NCBI GenBank assembly: GCA_028686145.1
Contig: JAQUCQ010000226.1
Coordinates: 1-5,767 of the forward strand
Length of the DNA: 5,767 nt
Reading direction: 5' to 3'
DNA from: Desulfuromonadaceae bacterium
Lineage (GTDB): Bacteria; Desulfobacterota; Desulfuromonadia; Geobacterales; Pseudopelobacteraceae
A program made the position numbers and the translations under genes. The notes beneath the pieces were generated by a model that was given only the letters and a program-made list of their open reading frames with translations, did not search any database and had not been told where the DNA came from. Below, piece by piece: positions 1 through 5,656 of the stretch. Numbering within the stretch: position 1 is the stretch's first letter; the number at the start of each line of letters is the position of its first letter.

Positions 1-1
1 A

Positions 2-475
2 ACAGGAAAGACCGCGCTGCTGGAAAAAGTCATTGCGGAGCTGAAACTGCGCGGCTATCGGCTTGGAGTCATCAAACATGATGCGCACCACTTCGACATT
101 GACCATCCCGGCAAGGACAGCCATCGCCTGACCTCTGCAGGGGCCGATACCATGCTGCTATCTTCACCCGCTAAACTGGCTTTGGTCAAGAGGCACACTG
201 AGCAACCTTCCATTGAAGAGCTGATCACCACCTATTTCAGCGATGTGGACCTGATCCTGACCGAGGGCTTCAAAAAAAGCAGCCTCCCCAAGATCGAGGT
301 GCATCGCCGGGAGTGGAGCAGCACTCTTATCTGCCGGGGCAACGAACACGATCCCACTCTGATTGCAGTGGCCTCCGACGAACCTCTGGAACTTGATGTG
401 CCGCTCCTGGAGCTGAATAACCCGGCGCAAATCGCCGATTTCATCGAGAAGACCATCATTCATGCAACTGACTGA
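2..475 (+). CDS. mobB: Molybdopterin-guanine dinucleotide biosynthesis protein MobB (5' partial)
   Basis: GTP-binding P-loop protein that assists MobA in attaching a nucleotide to molybdopterin, forming the guanine dinucleotide cofactor of DMSO-reductase-type enzymes; cytoplasmic. The frame is open from base 2 and the first visible residues, TGKT, are the end of the Walker A loop, so only about 15 N-terminal residues are missing compared with a usual MobB of ~170 aa; 157 residues are visible. Counting from that T as residue 1, family signatures are VIKHDAHHFDIDHPGKDSHR (residues 23-42), the following AGAD, and TEGFKK with PKIEVHR (about 87-102). An ATG at 152 lies inside this conserved body and is not the start. 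The stop overlaps the start of moaA by 14 nt, which suggests translational coupling in a Moco operon. Identification is firm from motifs and context; the start is outside the window. Confidence 0.93.
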   Translation, partial: TGKTALLEKVIAELKLRGYRLGVIKHDAHHFDIDHPGKDSHRLTSAGADTMLLSSPAKLALVKRHTEQPSIEELITTYFSDVDLILTEGFKKSSLPKIEVHRREWSSTLICRGNEHDPTLIAVASDEPLELDVPLLELNNPAQIADFIEKTIIHATD

Positions 476-1442
476 CTCCATCGGGAGAAACATAAATTAC
501 CTGCGGTTGTCCATAACAGATCGCTGCAATATGCGCTGTTTTTACTGCATGCCCACAGAGGGCATCGCCAAGAGAACGCATGATGCCATGCTCTCCTACG
601 AGGAACTGCTGCTGATCGCAGAAACTGCCGTGTCGCTGGGGATCGAAAAGATCCGCATTACCGGCGGGGAGCCGCTGGTCCGAACCGGCATTATCGATTT
701 TCTGGCAAAACTTGCCACAATCCCCGGCCTCAGCCACGTGGCCCTGACCACCAACGGCCTGCTGCTGGAAGACCTTGCCGTTGGCCTGTACACGGCCGGG
801 GTACAGCGGTTGAACATCAGCCTCGACTCCCTTGCCCCGCAAACTTTTAGCGACATTACCCGTGGCGGTGACCTGAATAAAGTGTTGGCCGGCCTGGATG
901 CCGCAGAGCGGGCCGGCTTCCCTCCCCCCAAAATCAATGTTGTCGTCATGCGCGGGGTTAACGATAACGAAATTCTCGACTTTGCCACCATGACCCTGTC
1001 GCACGGCAATTCCATCCGTTTCATCGAATACATGCCGGTAGTCAAAGACGAGGGGTGGCAGCGCTTCTGCATCTCCGGAGAGGAAATTCTGCAGCGCATC
1101 GCTGCCAGCTATCGCCTGGAGCCGCTTGACAAGGGTGCCTTTGCCGGGCCGTCGCGGGATTTTCGCATCCCCGGCGCACGCGGCAGCATCGGCATCATCA
1201 CGGCAGTATCCGGTCATTTCTGCAGCGACTGCAACCGCATCCGGGTCACCTCTGCCGGCCAGGCAAAGGGATGCCTGTTTTCTGACGAAAGAACGGACCT
1301 TGTGCCCTATCTGCGTCCCCCTGACCGGGAGCAACTAGCGAAAGTGCTGCAAAAAATAGTCGCAACCAAACCCGAGCACCACTCCATCACCACTGAAGGG
1401 TACGCACACCAGAATTTTACCATGTCACAAATCGGAGGATAA
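462..1442 (+). CDS. moaA: GTP 3',8-cyclase MoaA (radical SAM)
   Basis: Catalyses the first step of molybdenum cofactor synthesis: radical-SAM conversion of GTP to 3',8-cyclo-7,8-dihydro-GTP, which MoaC then turns into cyclic pyranopterin monophosphate. The product is 326 aa, normal for the family. The N-terminal SAM-binding [4Fe-4S] cluster motif is C22-x3-C26-x2-C29, followed by ITGGEP (66-71). The C-terminal GTP-binding cluster is C254-x2-C257-x13-C271, with R259 and R261 matching the substrate-binding arginines known from Staphylococcus aureus MoaA (R266, R268); R15 matches R17. The protein ends in the conserved Gly-Gly needed for activity in MoaA proteins. The ATG at 462 lies within the last codons of mobB, preceded by a weak purine stretch GAGAAG at 446-451. 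All key residues are present, so it should be functional. moaC is not in the window. Confidence 0.97.
   Translation: MQLTDSIGRNINYLRLSITDRCNMRCFYCMPTEGIAKRTHDAMLSYEELLLIAETAVSLGIEKIRITGGEPLVRTGIIDFLAKLATIPGLSHVALTTNGLLLEDLAVGLYTAGVQRLNISLDSLAPQTFSDITRGGDLNKVLAGLDAAERAGFPPPKINVVVMRGVNDNEILDFATMTLSHGNSIRFIEYMPVVKDEGWQRFCISGEEILQRIAASYRLEPLDKGAFAGPSRDFRIPGARGSIGIITAVSGHFCSDCNRIRVTSAGQAKGCLFSDERTDLVPYLRPPDREQLAKVLQKIVATKPEHHSITTEGYAHQNFTMSQIGG
1434..1439 (+). promoter_or_regulatory. Ribosome binding site of the MOSC gene, inside moaA
   Basis: GGAGGA lies 9 nt before the ATG at 1449 and is a strong Shine-Dalgarno match. The same six bases are the two terminal glycine codons of moaA, so protein motif and ribosome site coincide. 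It supports the 1449 start and coupled translation of the two genes. Confidence 0.8.
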
Positions 1443-1448
1443 TATACC

Positions 1449-1880
1449 ATGGCTCAGGTCGAGGCGGTCTGTATCAGCGTAAACAAAGGCGAGCGCAAGA
1501 CACCGGTTGCAGAGGTTACTTTACGTGTGAACCACGGCATCGTCGGTGATGCCCATGCCGGTGACTGGCACCGCCAGGTAAGCCTGCTGGCAACGGAGAG
1601 CATCGACAAGATGCGGGCCATGGGACTCGATGTGACGGCAGGAGACTTTGCCGAAAACATCACCACCAGCGGCATTGATCTGGTGTCCCTGCCGGTCGGC
1701 ACCCGCCTGCTGATCGGCGAAACCCTGATGGAGGTAACCCAGATCGGCAAGGAGTGCCACACCCGCTGTGCCATTTATTATCAGGCCGGCGACTGCGTCA
1801 TGCCGAAGGAAGGGATTTTTGCCATCGTTATTACCGAAGGAATCATCAGGCCGGGAGATGAGATAAAGACCGCCCCCTGA
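1449..1880 (+). CDS. MOSC domain protein
   Basis: A stand-alone MOSC domain of 143 aa. MOSC domains occur at the C-terminus of Moco sulfurases and in YiiM/YcbX-type proteins, where they bind molybdenum cofactor or carry sulfur; the exact role of short stand-alone forms is poorly defined. The body shows the usual features: an N-terminal strand with SVNKGERKTPV, GIVGDAHAG (about 30-38), a RQVSLLA segment, GDFAENI (about 66-72), the LPVGTRLLIGE strand, then KECHTRCAIY with C103 and C107, and C116 in the final third. C103 is in the position of the conserved cysteine of the family. It lies 6 nt after moaA with a strong ribosome site, so it is almost surely co-transcribed and serves the Moco pathway. 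It lacks the MogA/MoaB-type domain that some longer relatives carry. Domain assignment is confident; substrate is unknown. Confidence 0.88.
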   Translation: MAQVEAVCISVNKGERKTPVAEVTLRVNHGIVGDAHAGDWHRQVSLLATESIDKMRAMGLDVTAGDFAENITTSGIDLVSLPVGTRLLIGETLMEVTQIGKECHTRCAIYYQAGDCVMPKEGIFAIVITEGIIRPGDEIKTAP

Positions 1881-1899
1881 TTCCCGGCTAATTTTTCCT

Positions 1900-1929
1900 T
1901 TGCCTCTTCCTGCTTATACCTAGTATTAT
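1900..1929 (+). promoter_or_regulatory. Candidate sigma70 promoter for ftsK
   Basis: TTGCCT (1900-1905) and TATTAT (1924-1929) are separated by 18 nt in the gap between the MOSC gene and ftsK. The -10 differs from TATAAT at one base and the -35 at two. Transcription would start near 1936, giving a leader of about 36 nt. No clear intrinsic terminator for the Moco operon was seen, so read-through into ftsK is also possible. Assigned by eye only. Confidence 0.4.
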
Positions 1930-1971
1930 GCGCAGGTTTCAAATCTCCTTCTTCCGGATACCAACATACCC

Positions 1972-4308
1972 ATGGATGAATCAAAAAAAGAGAAACTGAC
2001 CAAAGAGTTGCAGGGAATGGGGCTGGGAACCATCGGCGTTTTCATTCTGCTGGCGTTTCTGACCTATAATTCCACTGATGTTTCCTGGAACAGCTACTCC
2101 AATGAAGGAAGTATCCACAACCTTGGAGGCCGGCTGGGAGCGCAGATTGCCGATCTATTCTTTATCAGCTTCGGCCTGGCCTCATACCTGATTCCACTGG
2201 CGCTGCTCTATATGGCCTATACCCTTTTCCGCTTTAAAGAGATCCGCCTCCGCTCATACAAGCTGGCGGCGGCGTTTGGCCTGCTCTTCTCTCTCGCAAC
2301 CCTCTTTGCCTTTTTCCGCGACAAAACCATTTTATTCGGCCAGCAGGTGGCAACCGGCGGAGCGGTCGGCGTGGTGGTTGCACGCGCCTTCAAGAGCACT
2401 GTCGGCGTTACCGGCGCCATGCTGTTGCTTTTGCCACTGTTGGCAGCCTCGATTATGATCCTTTCCAAATTTTCCTTTATCCTGTTTGCCGGTTGGTGGG
2501 TGGAAAACCTCAAGCATAAATGGGCCGCCTGGCAAAAGCGGCGCACCAATGCCCACGCCGAGCGGAACCGCGTCAAAGCGAAGGAAGACGGACTCCCTGC
2601 GGCGGCAGCCAGCGGCCCGGTTATCAAGCCGCTCGCAACGCCACCTCCACGGCCCAATATCCTCAAGAAAGAAAAAGATAAAAAGAAGGAAGACGCCAAA
2701 ACAGCCGCAGTACAGGAAACCTTTGAGTTTATCAAAGCGGAAGGGGATTTTCACACCCCGCCCTTCTCGCTGCTGGATGTCCCCCCACCAACCGAGAAGA
2801 CGCTCGACCGCGATGCCCTGACGATGAATGCGCGGCTGCTGGAGAAAAAACTTAAAGATTACAACATCGACGGTGAAGACGTGGAAATCTGCCCCGGCCC
2901 GGTCATCACGATGTATGAATTTGCGCCGGCCCCCGGCATCAAGATCAGCCGTATTGCCGGTTTGACCGACGACCTGACCATGGCGCTGCAGGCCATGTCC
3001 ATCCGCATCGTTGCACCGATCCCCGGCAAGGGGGTAGTCGGCATCGAGGTTCCCAACCGTGACCGCGACATGGTGTTCCTGCGTGAGATATTCAACTGCG
3101 AGCATTTTTCCCACAGCAAGATGAAACTGCCGCTGGCCCTGGGGAAAGACATTGCCGGGTTGCCGGTCGTGACCGACCTCGCCAAGGCACCGCACCTGCT
3201 GGTGGCTGGCTCAACCGGCTCCGGCAAGTCGGTTTCGATCAACACCATGATCCTTTCACTGCTCTACACTTCCACCCCCAAAGATGTGCGCATGATCATG
3301 GTTGACCCCAAGATGCTGGAGTTCTCCATGTATGAGGGGATTCCGCACCTGCTGCTGCCGGTCGTAACCGAACCGAAGAAGGCCTCACTGGCGCTGAAAT
3401 GGGCGGTAAACGAGATGGAGCGCCGCTATCAGCTGCTCTCCGACAAAGGCGTGCGCAACATCGACTCCTACAACAAGAAACTGGCCGGTGAGCTCATCGA
3501 GCAGGAGGAGCTCGACGCGCTCTCCGACGCAGAAATCATCGAGGAGCTTGAAGAGGTTGTTGAAGATGGTGATGACGGCATCGATCCGATCCCGCTGCTT
3601 GTTGATGACGGAGAGGCGCTGGAACACAGCCACCTCCCCTATATCGTCGTTATCGTCGACGAGCTGGCCGACCTGATGATGGTCGCTGGGCGTGAAGTTG
3701 AGGAACATATCGCCCGTCTGTCCCAGAAAGCGCGTGCCTCCGGTATTCACCTGATCCTCGCCACCCAGCGCCCCTCCGTGGACGTCATCACCGGCCTGAT
3801 CAAGGCCAACCTGCCGTCGCGCATCTCCTTTCAGGTCACCTCGAAAGTGGATTCACGCACGATTCTCGACACCAACGGCGCTGAAAGCCTCCTCGGCAAT
3901 GGAGACATGCTCTACATGCCGCCGGGTACATCGCGCCTGCAGCGTATTCACGGTGCCTTCGTTTCCGACGCCGAAGTACAGCGGGTCGTAGATTTCCTCA
4001 AGAAGCAGGGCAAGCCGGTCTATGAGAAGTCAATTCTGGAGATGAAGGACAGTGATGAAAAGGGAAGCAGCGAAGACGAGATCCAGGATGAACGCTGGGA
4101 GGATGCCCTGCGGCTGGTGGCGGACACCAAGCAGGCCAGTATCTCCATGGTACAGCGCCGCCTGCGCATCGGCTACAACCGCGCCGCCCGGATTGTCGAA
4201 ATGATGGAGAGTGAGGGAATGATCGCCCTCAGTGATGGCACCAGTAAACCGCGTGAAATTTATATGGATGTCATCAACGCCTATCTGAATTCGCAGTTAA
4301 CGAAGTAA
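1972..4308 (+). CDS. ftsK: DNA translocase FtsK
   Basis: Septum-anchored, ATP-driven DNA pump that moves chromosome termini during division and, in characterised members, activates XerCD recombination at dif. It is 778 aa, as in SpoIIIE-like short FtsKs rather than the 1329-aa E. coli form. Order: about four membrane segments (roughly 18-33, 58-87, 96-115, 145-175); a basic Pro/Lys/Ala-rich linker (about 180-260); the alpha/beta motor with Walker A GSTGSGKS (413-420, K419), Walker B IVDE ending at D563-E564 and ATQRPS (597-602); and a C-terminal gamma winged-helix domain with IGYNRAARIVEMME, the KOPS-reading fold. Between the Walker motifs is a strongly acidic insert (about 507-551). The start is fixed: an in-frame TAG at 1921-1923 precedes it and ATG 1972 is the first start codon after it. 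The Shine-Dalgarno is poor, so translation may be modest. Intact, no missing key residue. Confidence 0.97.
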   Translation: MDESKKEKLTKELQGMGLGTIGVFILLAFLTYNSTDVSWNSYSNEGSIHNLGGRLGAQIADLFFISFGLASYLIPLALLYMAYTLFRFKEIRLRSYKLAAAFGLLFSLATLFAFFRDKTILFGQQVATGGAVGVVVARAFKSTVGVTGAMLLLLPLLAASIMILSKFSFILFAGWWVENLKHKWAAWQKRRTNAHAERNRVKAKEDGLPAAAASGPVIKPLATPPPRPNILKKEKDKKKEDAKTAAVQETFEFIKAEGDFHTPPFSLLDVPPPTEKTLDRDALTMNARLLEKKLKDYNIDGEDVEICPGPVITMYEFAPAPGIKISRIAGLTDDLTMALQAMSIRIVAPIPGKGVVGIEVPNRDRDMVFLREIFNCEHFSHSKMKLPLALGKDIAGLPVVTDLAKAPHLLVAGSTGSGKSVSINTMILSLLYTSTPKDVRMIMVDPKMLEFSMYEGIPHLLLPVVTEPKKASLALKWAVNEMERRYQLLSDKGVRNIDSYNKKLAGELIEQEELDALSDAEIIEELEEVVEDGDDGIDPIPLLVDDGEALEHSHLPYIVVIVDELADLMMVAGREVEEHIARLSQKARASGIHLILATQRPSVDVITGLIKANLPSRISFQVTSKVDSRTILDTNGAESLLGNGDMLYMPPGTSRLQRIHGAFVSDAEVQRVVDFLKKQGKPVYEKSILEMKDSDEKGSSEDEIQDERWEDALRLVADTKQASISMVQRRLRIGYNRAARIVEMMESEGMIALSDGTSKPREIYMDVINAYLNSQLTK

Positions 4309-4398
4309 GCGGGCGCAGAAGTCTGAATGCTGCTCCCGACACTAAGAGGGACTGCGGTTTAAATTAAAATTTTTCTCGTGATATATTATTAAGTTTTA

Positions 4399-4427
4399 TT
4401 GACATTTACCGCTGCTTTTGTTAGCAC
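4399..4427 (+). promoter_or_regulatory. Candidate sigma70 promoter of the leader RNA
   Basis: A perfect TTGACA (4399-4404) is followed after 17 nt by TAGCAC (4422-4427), a weak -10 keeping the key T, A and A. The upstream DNA (about 4360-4398) is AT-rich and could act as an UP-like element. Transcription would begin near 4433-4436, exactly at the 5' side of the structured leader, which strengthens the call. Confidence 0.55.
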
Positions 4428-4509
4428 TATGCACATGCGCTTGTGATGCCGCCCCGCAGGAGAAGCCGTGCACGTAACCATGTATCCACAAGCGGTAAAC
4501 CAAATTGAG

Positions 4510-4544
4510 AGCCCCGTGTTCCGGCAACGGATACGGGGCTTTTC
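4510..4544 (+). terminator. Intrinsic-terminator-like hairpin with GNRA tetraloop
   Basis: AGCCCCGT (4510-4517) pairs perfectly with ACGGGGCT (4533-4540). A second helix, TCCG (4520-4523) with CGGA (4528-4531), closes a GCAA loop; between them is a small asymmetric internal loop. The stem runs directly into TTTT (4540-4543) followed by C, a short but usable U tract. It lies about 60 nt before the TTG start, so it is placed to end leader transcripts early. Confidence 0.6.
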
Positions 4545-4585
4545 TGTGCGTCGGGCGCTTGTCAACCGACGGCCACGGTACTGGC

Positions 4586-4592
4586 AAAGGAG
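4586..4592 (+). promoter_or_regulatory. Ribosome binding site that fixes a TTG start
   Basis: AAAGGAG sits 8 nt before TTG at 4601, ideal spacing. The in-frame ATG at 4613 would be 20 nt away, too far, and a TTG further upstream at 4505 lies in the terminator hairpin without a good ribosome site. Confidence 0.65.
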
Positions 4593-4600
4593 TATACATC

Positions 4601-4954
4601 TTGCTTAAAGAGATGAAAACACAGACTCACCTGAAGCCCGGACAGAAGGGGACAAAGCAGTTGGTGGAGAAGCACGGGGATGCCCTGCTCTGTGTTCGTT
4701 ATCGTTACGACGAAAAGCGTGAGGTCAGGCTGAAGACGGTCGAGCTTATCGTCGCGGAAAAAGCAGCTAAACCCGCTGGCCACTATCGCGATGACGACAC
4801 AGTAGCGGTAATCGTGGCTTATACAGAAACAGCGTTGCGGGACAGCCTGAAAACGGCTGGAGGCAGATGGTGCCCTGAGGAAAAACTTTGGCGGGTACGC
4901 TACGGTGCAATTATGGGAGATACCGATTTGATATCCAGAATTTTGCCGGATTGA
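4601..4954 (+). CDS. Conserved hypothetical protein with a GGRWxPEEKLWRV motif
   Basis: A 117-aa soluble, basic and acidic-mixed protein of unknown function; no signal peptide or membrane segment. The start is TTG at 4601, chosen for its ribosome site; ATG 4613 (113 aa) is the alternative. The N-terminal half carries HLKPGQKGTKQLVEKHGDAL (10-29) and CVRYRYDEKREVRLKTVEL (31-49). The C-terminal half has a short repeat-like fold ending in AGGRWCPEEKLWRVRYGAI (86-104). The GxxWxPEEKxW part resembles the motif of small DUF5710-type domains, a resemblance by eye only. I recall near-identical conserved hypotheticals in Geobacter and other proteobacteria but cannot confirm it here. It stands alone after the leader RNA, so it may be controlled by attenuation. 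GC content resembles ftsK more than the AT-rich region after it. Gene reality is likely; function is unknown. Confidence 0.8.
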   Translation: MLKEMKTQTHLKPGQKGTKQLVEKHGDALLCVRYRYDEKREVRLKTVELIVAEKAAKPAGHYRDDDTVAVIVAYTETALRDSLKTAGGRWCPEEKLWRVRYGAIMGDTDLISRILPD

Positions 4955-4967
4955 GCCGATTGTTACA

Positions 4968-5005
4968 GTTCCTTATATAGGTAGCAAGCTACTAATATAA
5001 GGAAC
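4968..5005. repeat. Long inverted repeat formed by repeat units 1 and 2
   Basis: GTTCCTTATAT (4968-4978) is perfectly complementary to ATATAAGGAAC (4995-5005), and the inside adds GTAG/CTAC around a CAAG loop. It begins 13 nt after the stop of the preceding gene and is the likely 3' hairpin of that transcript, possibly a terminator, although no run of T follows directly on either strand. Confidence 0.75.
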
Positions 5006-5052
5006 TTTGGGATAAGTAAAAAAACAAGCAAAGTTACCTATATAAGAAACTC

Positions 5053-5100
5053 AGCCGGTTCCCTATATAAGTAACTAATTCCTTATATAAGGAACCGGCT
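5053..5100. repeat. Long inverted repeat formed by repeat units 4 and 5
   Basis: AGCCGGTTCC (5053-5062) pairs perfectly with GGAACCGGCT (5091-5100). After one C/A mismatch the stem continues with TATATAAG (5064-5071) against CTTATATA (5082-5089), leaving a 10-nt loop. The GC-rich clamp AGCCG/CGGCT lies outside the 18-nt units, so the hairpin is larger than the repeat itself. Confidence 0.8.
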
Positions 5101-5160
5101 ACCTATACAAGGAACATACTCTAACCGGTCAATATGTAGTTGGACGACAAAAGGAGAATT

Positions 5161-5610
5161 ATGTATAGCATTCGATATAACCCCATTCTTCCTGTTGGTG
5201 CCGCAGTCATTTCAATAATTTCTATAAATAAAATCATGAGGATGACGACCGCTCCGCCAGCATCTTTTAACCATCCATCACTTCTAGTATTCCAAGGTTT
5301 AATCCTCATTCTCTCGTTAGTAGCATTGATTATGCTGCTGGTGCGAAAGCACATAGTGGCAACAGAAGAGGTGCTCCATATTCGCGAAAATTGCATGAGA
5401 ACCCCGAAGGAAATAAATATCCAAGACATAAAGGAAGTAAGATGGGGTGTGAATGATTCAAGTGTCTGGAATAAAGGGAAAAAACAATTCACGGTAAGCA
5501 TGAAGAATGGAGAAGACGTGAACTTCTTCTCCATGGCTTGGCTGCCAAACAGAGAACGTATCCAATTTTTTGATTACCTGAAGGGCAAGGGTCTGAGGGT
5601 TATCGAGTAG
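5161..5610 (+). CDS. Small membrane protein with possible bacterial PH-like domain
   Basis: A 149-aa protein not recognised by name. ATG 5161 is chosen because AAAGGAG (5150-5156) stands just before it; an in-frame TTG at 5140 would place the ribosome site inside the gene. Visible parts: a weak hydrophobic segment at about 8-25, a clear membrane segment at about 40-61, then a soluble C-terminal half (65-149) of alternating short strands (EEVLHI, INIQDIKEVRWG, QFTVSMKNGEDVNFF) closing with an amphipathic helix (PNRERIQFFDYLKGKG). Two membrane helices followed by a strand-rich domain ending in a helix is the layout of bacterial PH-domain membrane proteins; this is inference from pattern. Base composition is clearly more AT-rich than ftsK or the Moco genes, and it is hemmed in by the palindrome cluster and an IS end, which suggests horizontal acquisition. 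Function unknown. Confidence 0.7.
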   Translation: MYSIRYNPILPVGAAVISIISINKIMRMTTAPPASFNHPSLLVFQGLILILSLVALIMLLVRKHIVATEEVLHIRENCMRTPKEINIQDIKEVRWGVNDSSVWNKGKKQFTVSMKNGEDVNFFSMAWLPNRERIQFFDYLKGKGLRVIE

Positions 5611-5656
5611 TCATTTACGTGTGCTGTAGTAAAAATGGTAGTAAGCTACTGACGGT
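5611..5656. other. Short intergenic gap with a repeat-like 16-mer
   Basis: This gap between the membrane-protein gene and the proposed IS edge holds GGTAGTAAGCTACTGA (5637-5652), which matches 14 of 16 bases at 4980-4995 in the palindrome cluster. No terminator with a T run was seen. Confidence 0.5.

Larger units (their letters stand above)
4433..4600 (+). ncRNA. Structured leader RNA, possible attenuator or riboswitch-like element
   Basis: The stretch between the TTGACA promoter and the TTG-start gene contains several perfect complementary arms: CGCTTGTG (4438-4445) with CACAAGCG (4487-4494); a terminator-like hairpin (4510-4540) with a GCAA tetraloop; and CGTCGG (4549-4554) with CCGACG (4566-4571), just ahead of the ribosome site. 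Two segments are duplicated so that arms can swap partners: CGCTTGT recurs at 4556-4562, and GCCCCG occurs at 4451-4456 as well as 4511-4516. Alternative pairing around a terminator is typical of attenuators and riboswitches, but I do not recognise a known class and no ligand can be proposed. It could instead be a free small RNA ending near 4545. No convincing protein frame uses this region. Confidence 0.45.
4968..5115. repeat. Cluster of six degenerate 18-nt palindromes
   Basis: Six units matching the palindrome GTTCCTTATATAAGGAAC lie at 4968-4985, 4988-5005, 5033-5050, 5058-5075, 5078-5095 and 5098-5115. Gaps are 2, 27, 7, 2 and 2 nt. The unit at 5078-5095 is nearly perfect; others differ at a few bases, always in ways that keep the TATA core. 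Units pair into larger hairpins, annotated separately. The spacers are too short for a CRISPR array. They could be operators for a dimeric regulator, RNA hairpins that protect or end transcripts, or a dispersed repeat family; the sequence alone does not decide. Confidence 0.85.

Noticed and set aside
456..1334. Long minus-strand open frame of 292 codons opposite moaA
   Set aside because: It is antisense to a clear radical-SAM enzyme with all cluster cysteines, and its translation shows no domain pattern; it is a shadow caused by GC-rich codon use.
2332..3195. Minus-strand open frame of 287 codons opposite ftsK
   Set aside because: It is fully antisense to the FtsK linker and motor, with low-complexity Gln/Gly/Arg-rich translation and no recognisable fold.
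4309..4380. Intrinsic terminator directly after ftsK
   Set aside because: Short complementary pieces (TCCC/GGGA, GCAG/CTGC) and a T run near 4370-4376 exist, but no stable stem directly precedes the T run, so I do not call one.
4396..4599. Minus-strand open frame of 67 codons in the leader region
   Set aside because: It overlaps the promoter and the leader helices on the other strand, and its translation has no recognisable motif.
4505..4600. Upstream extension of the hypothetical protein to a TTG at 4505
   Set aside because: The extra residues would be encoded by the terminator-like hairpin and leader, have no ribosome site, and do not look like protein sequence; TTG 4601 has an ideal AAAGGAG.
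4433..4600. Leader as a c-di-GMP (GEMM), cobalamin, glycine or Moco riboswitch
   Set aside because: I looked for the hallmark conserved segments of these classes as I know them and did not find them; the class remains unassigned.
4968..5115. CRISPR array
   Set aside because: Units are palindromic and degenerate, and gaps of 2, 2, 2, 7 and 27 nt cannot be spacers; no cas gene is present.
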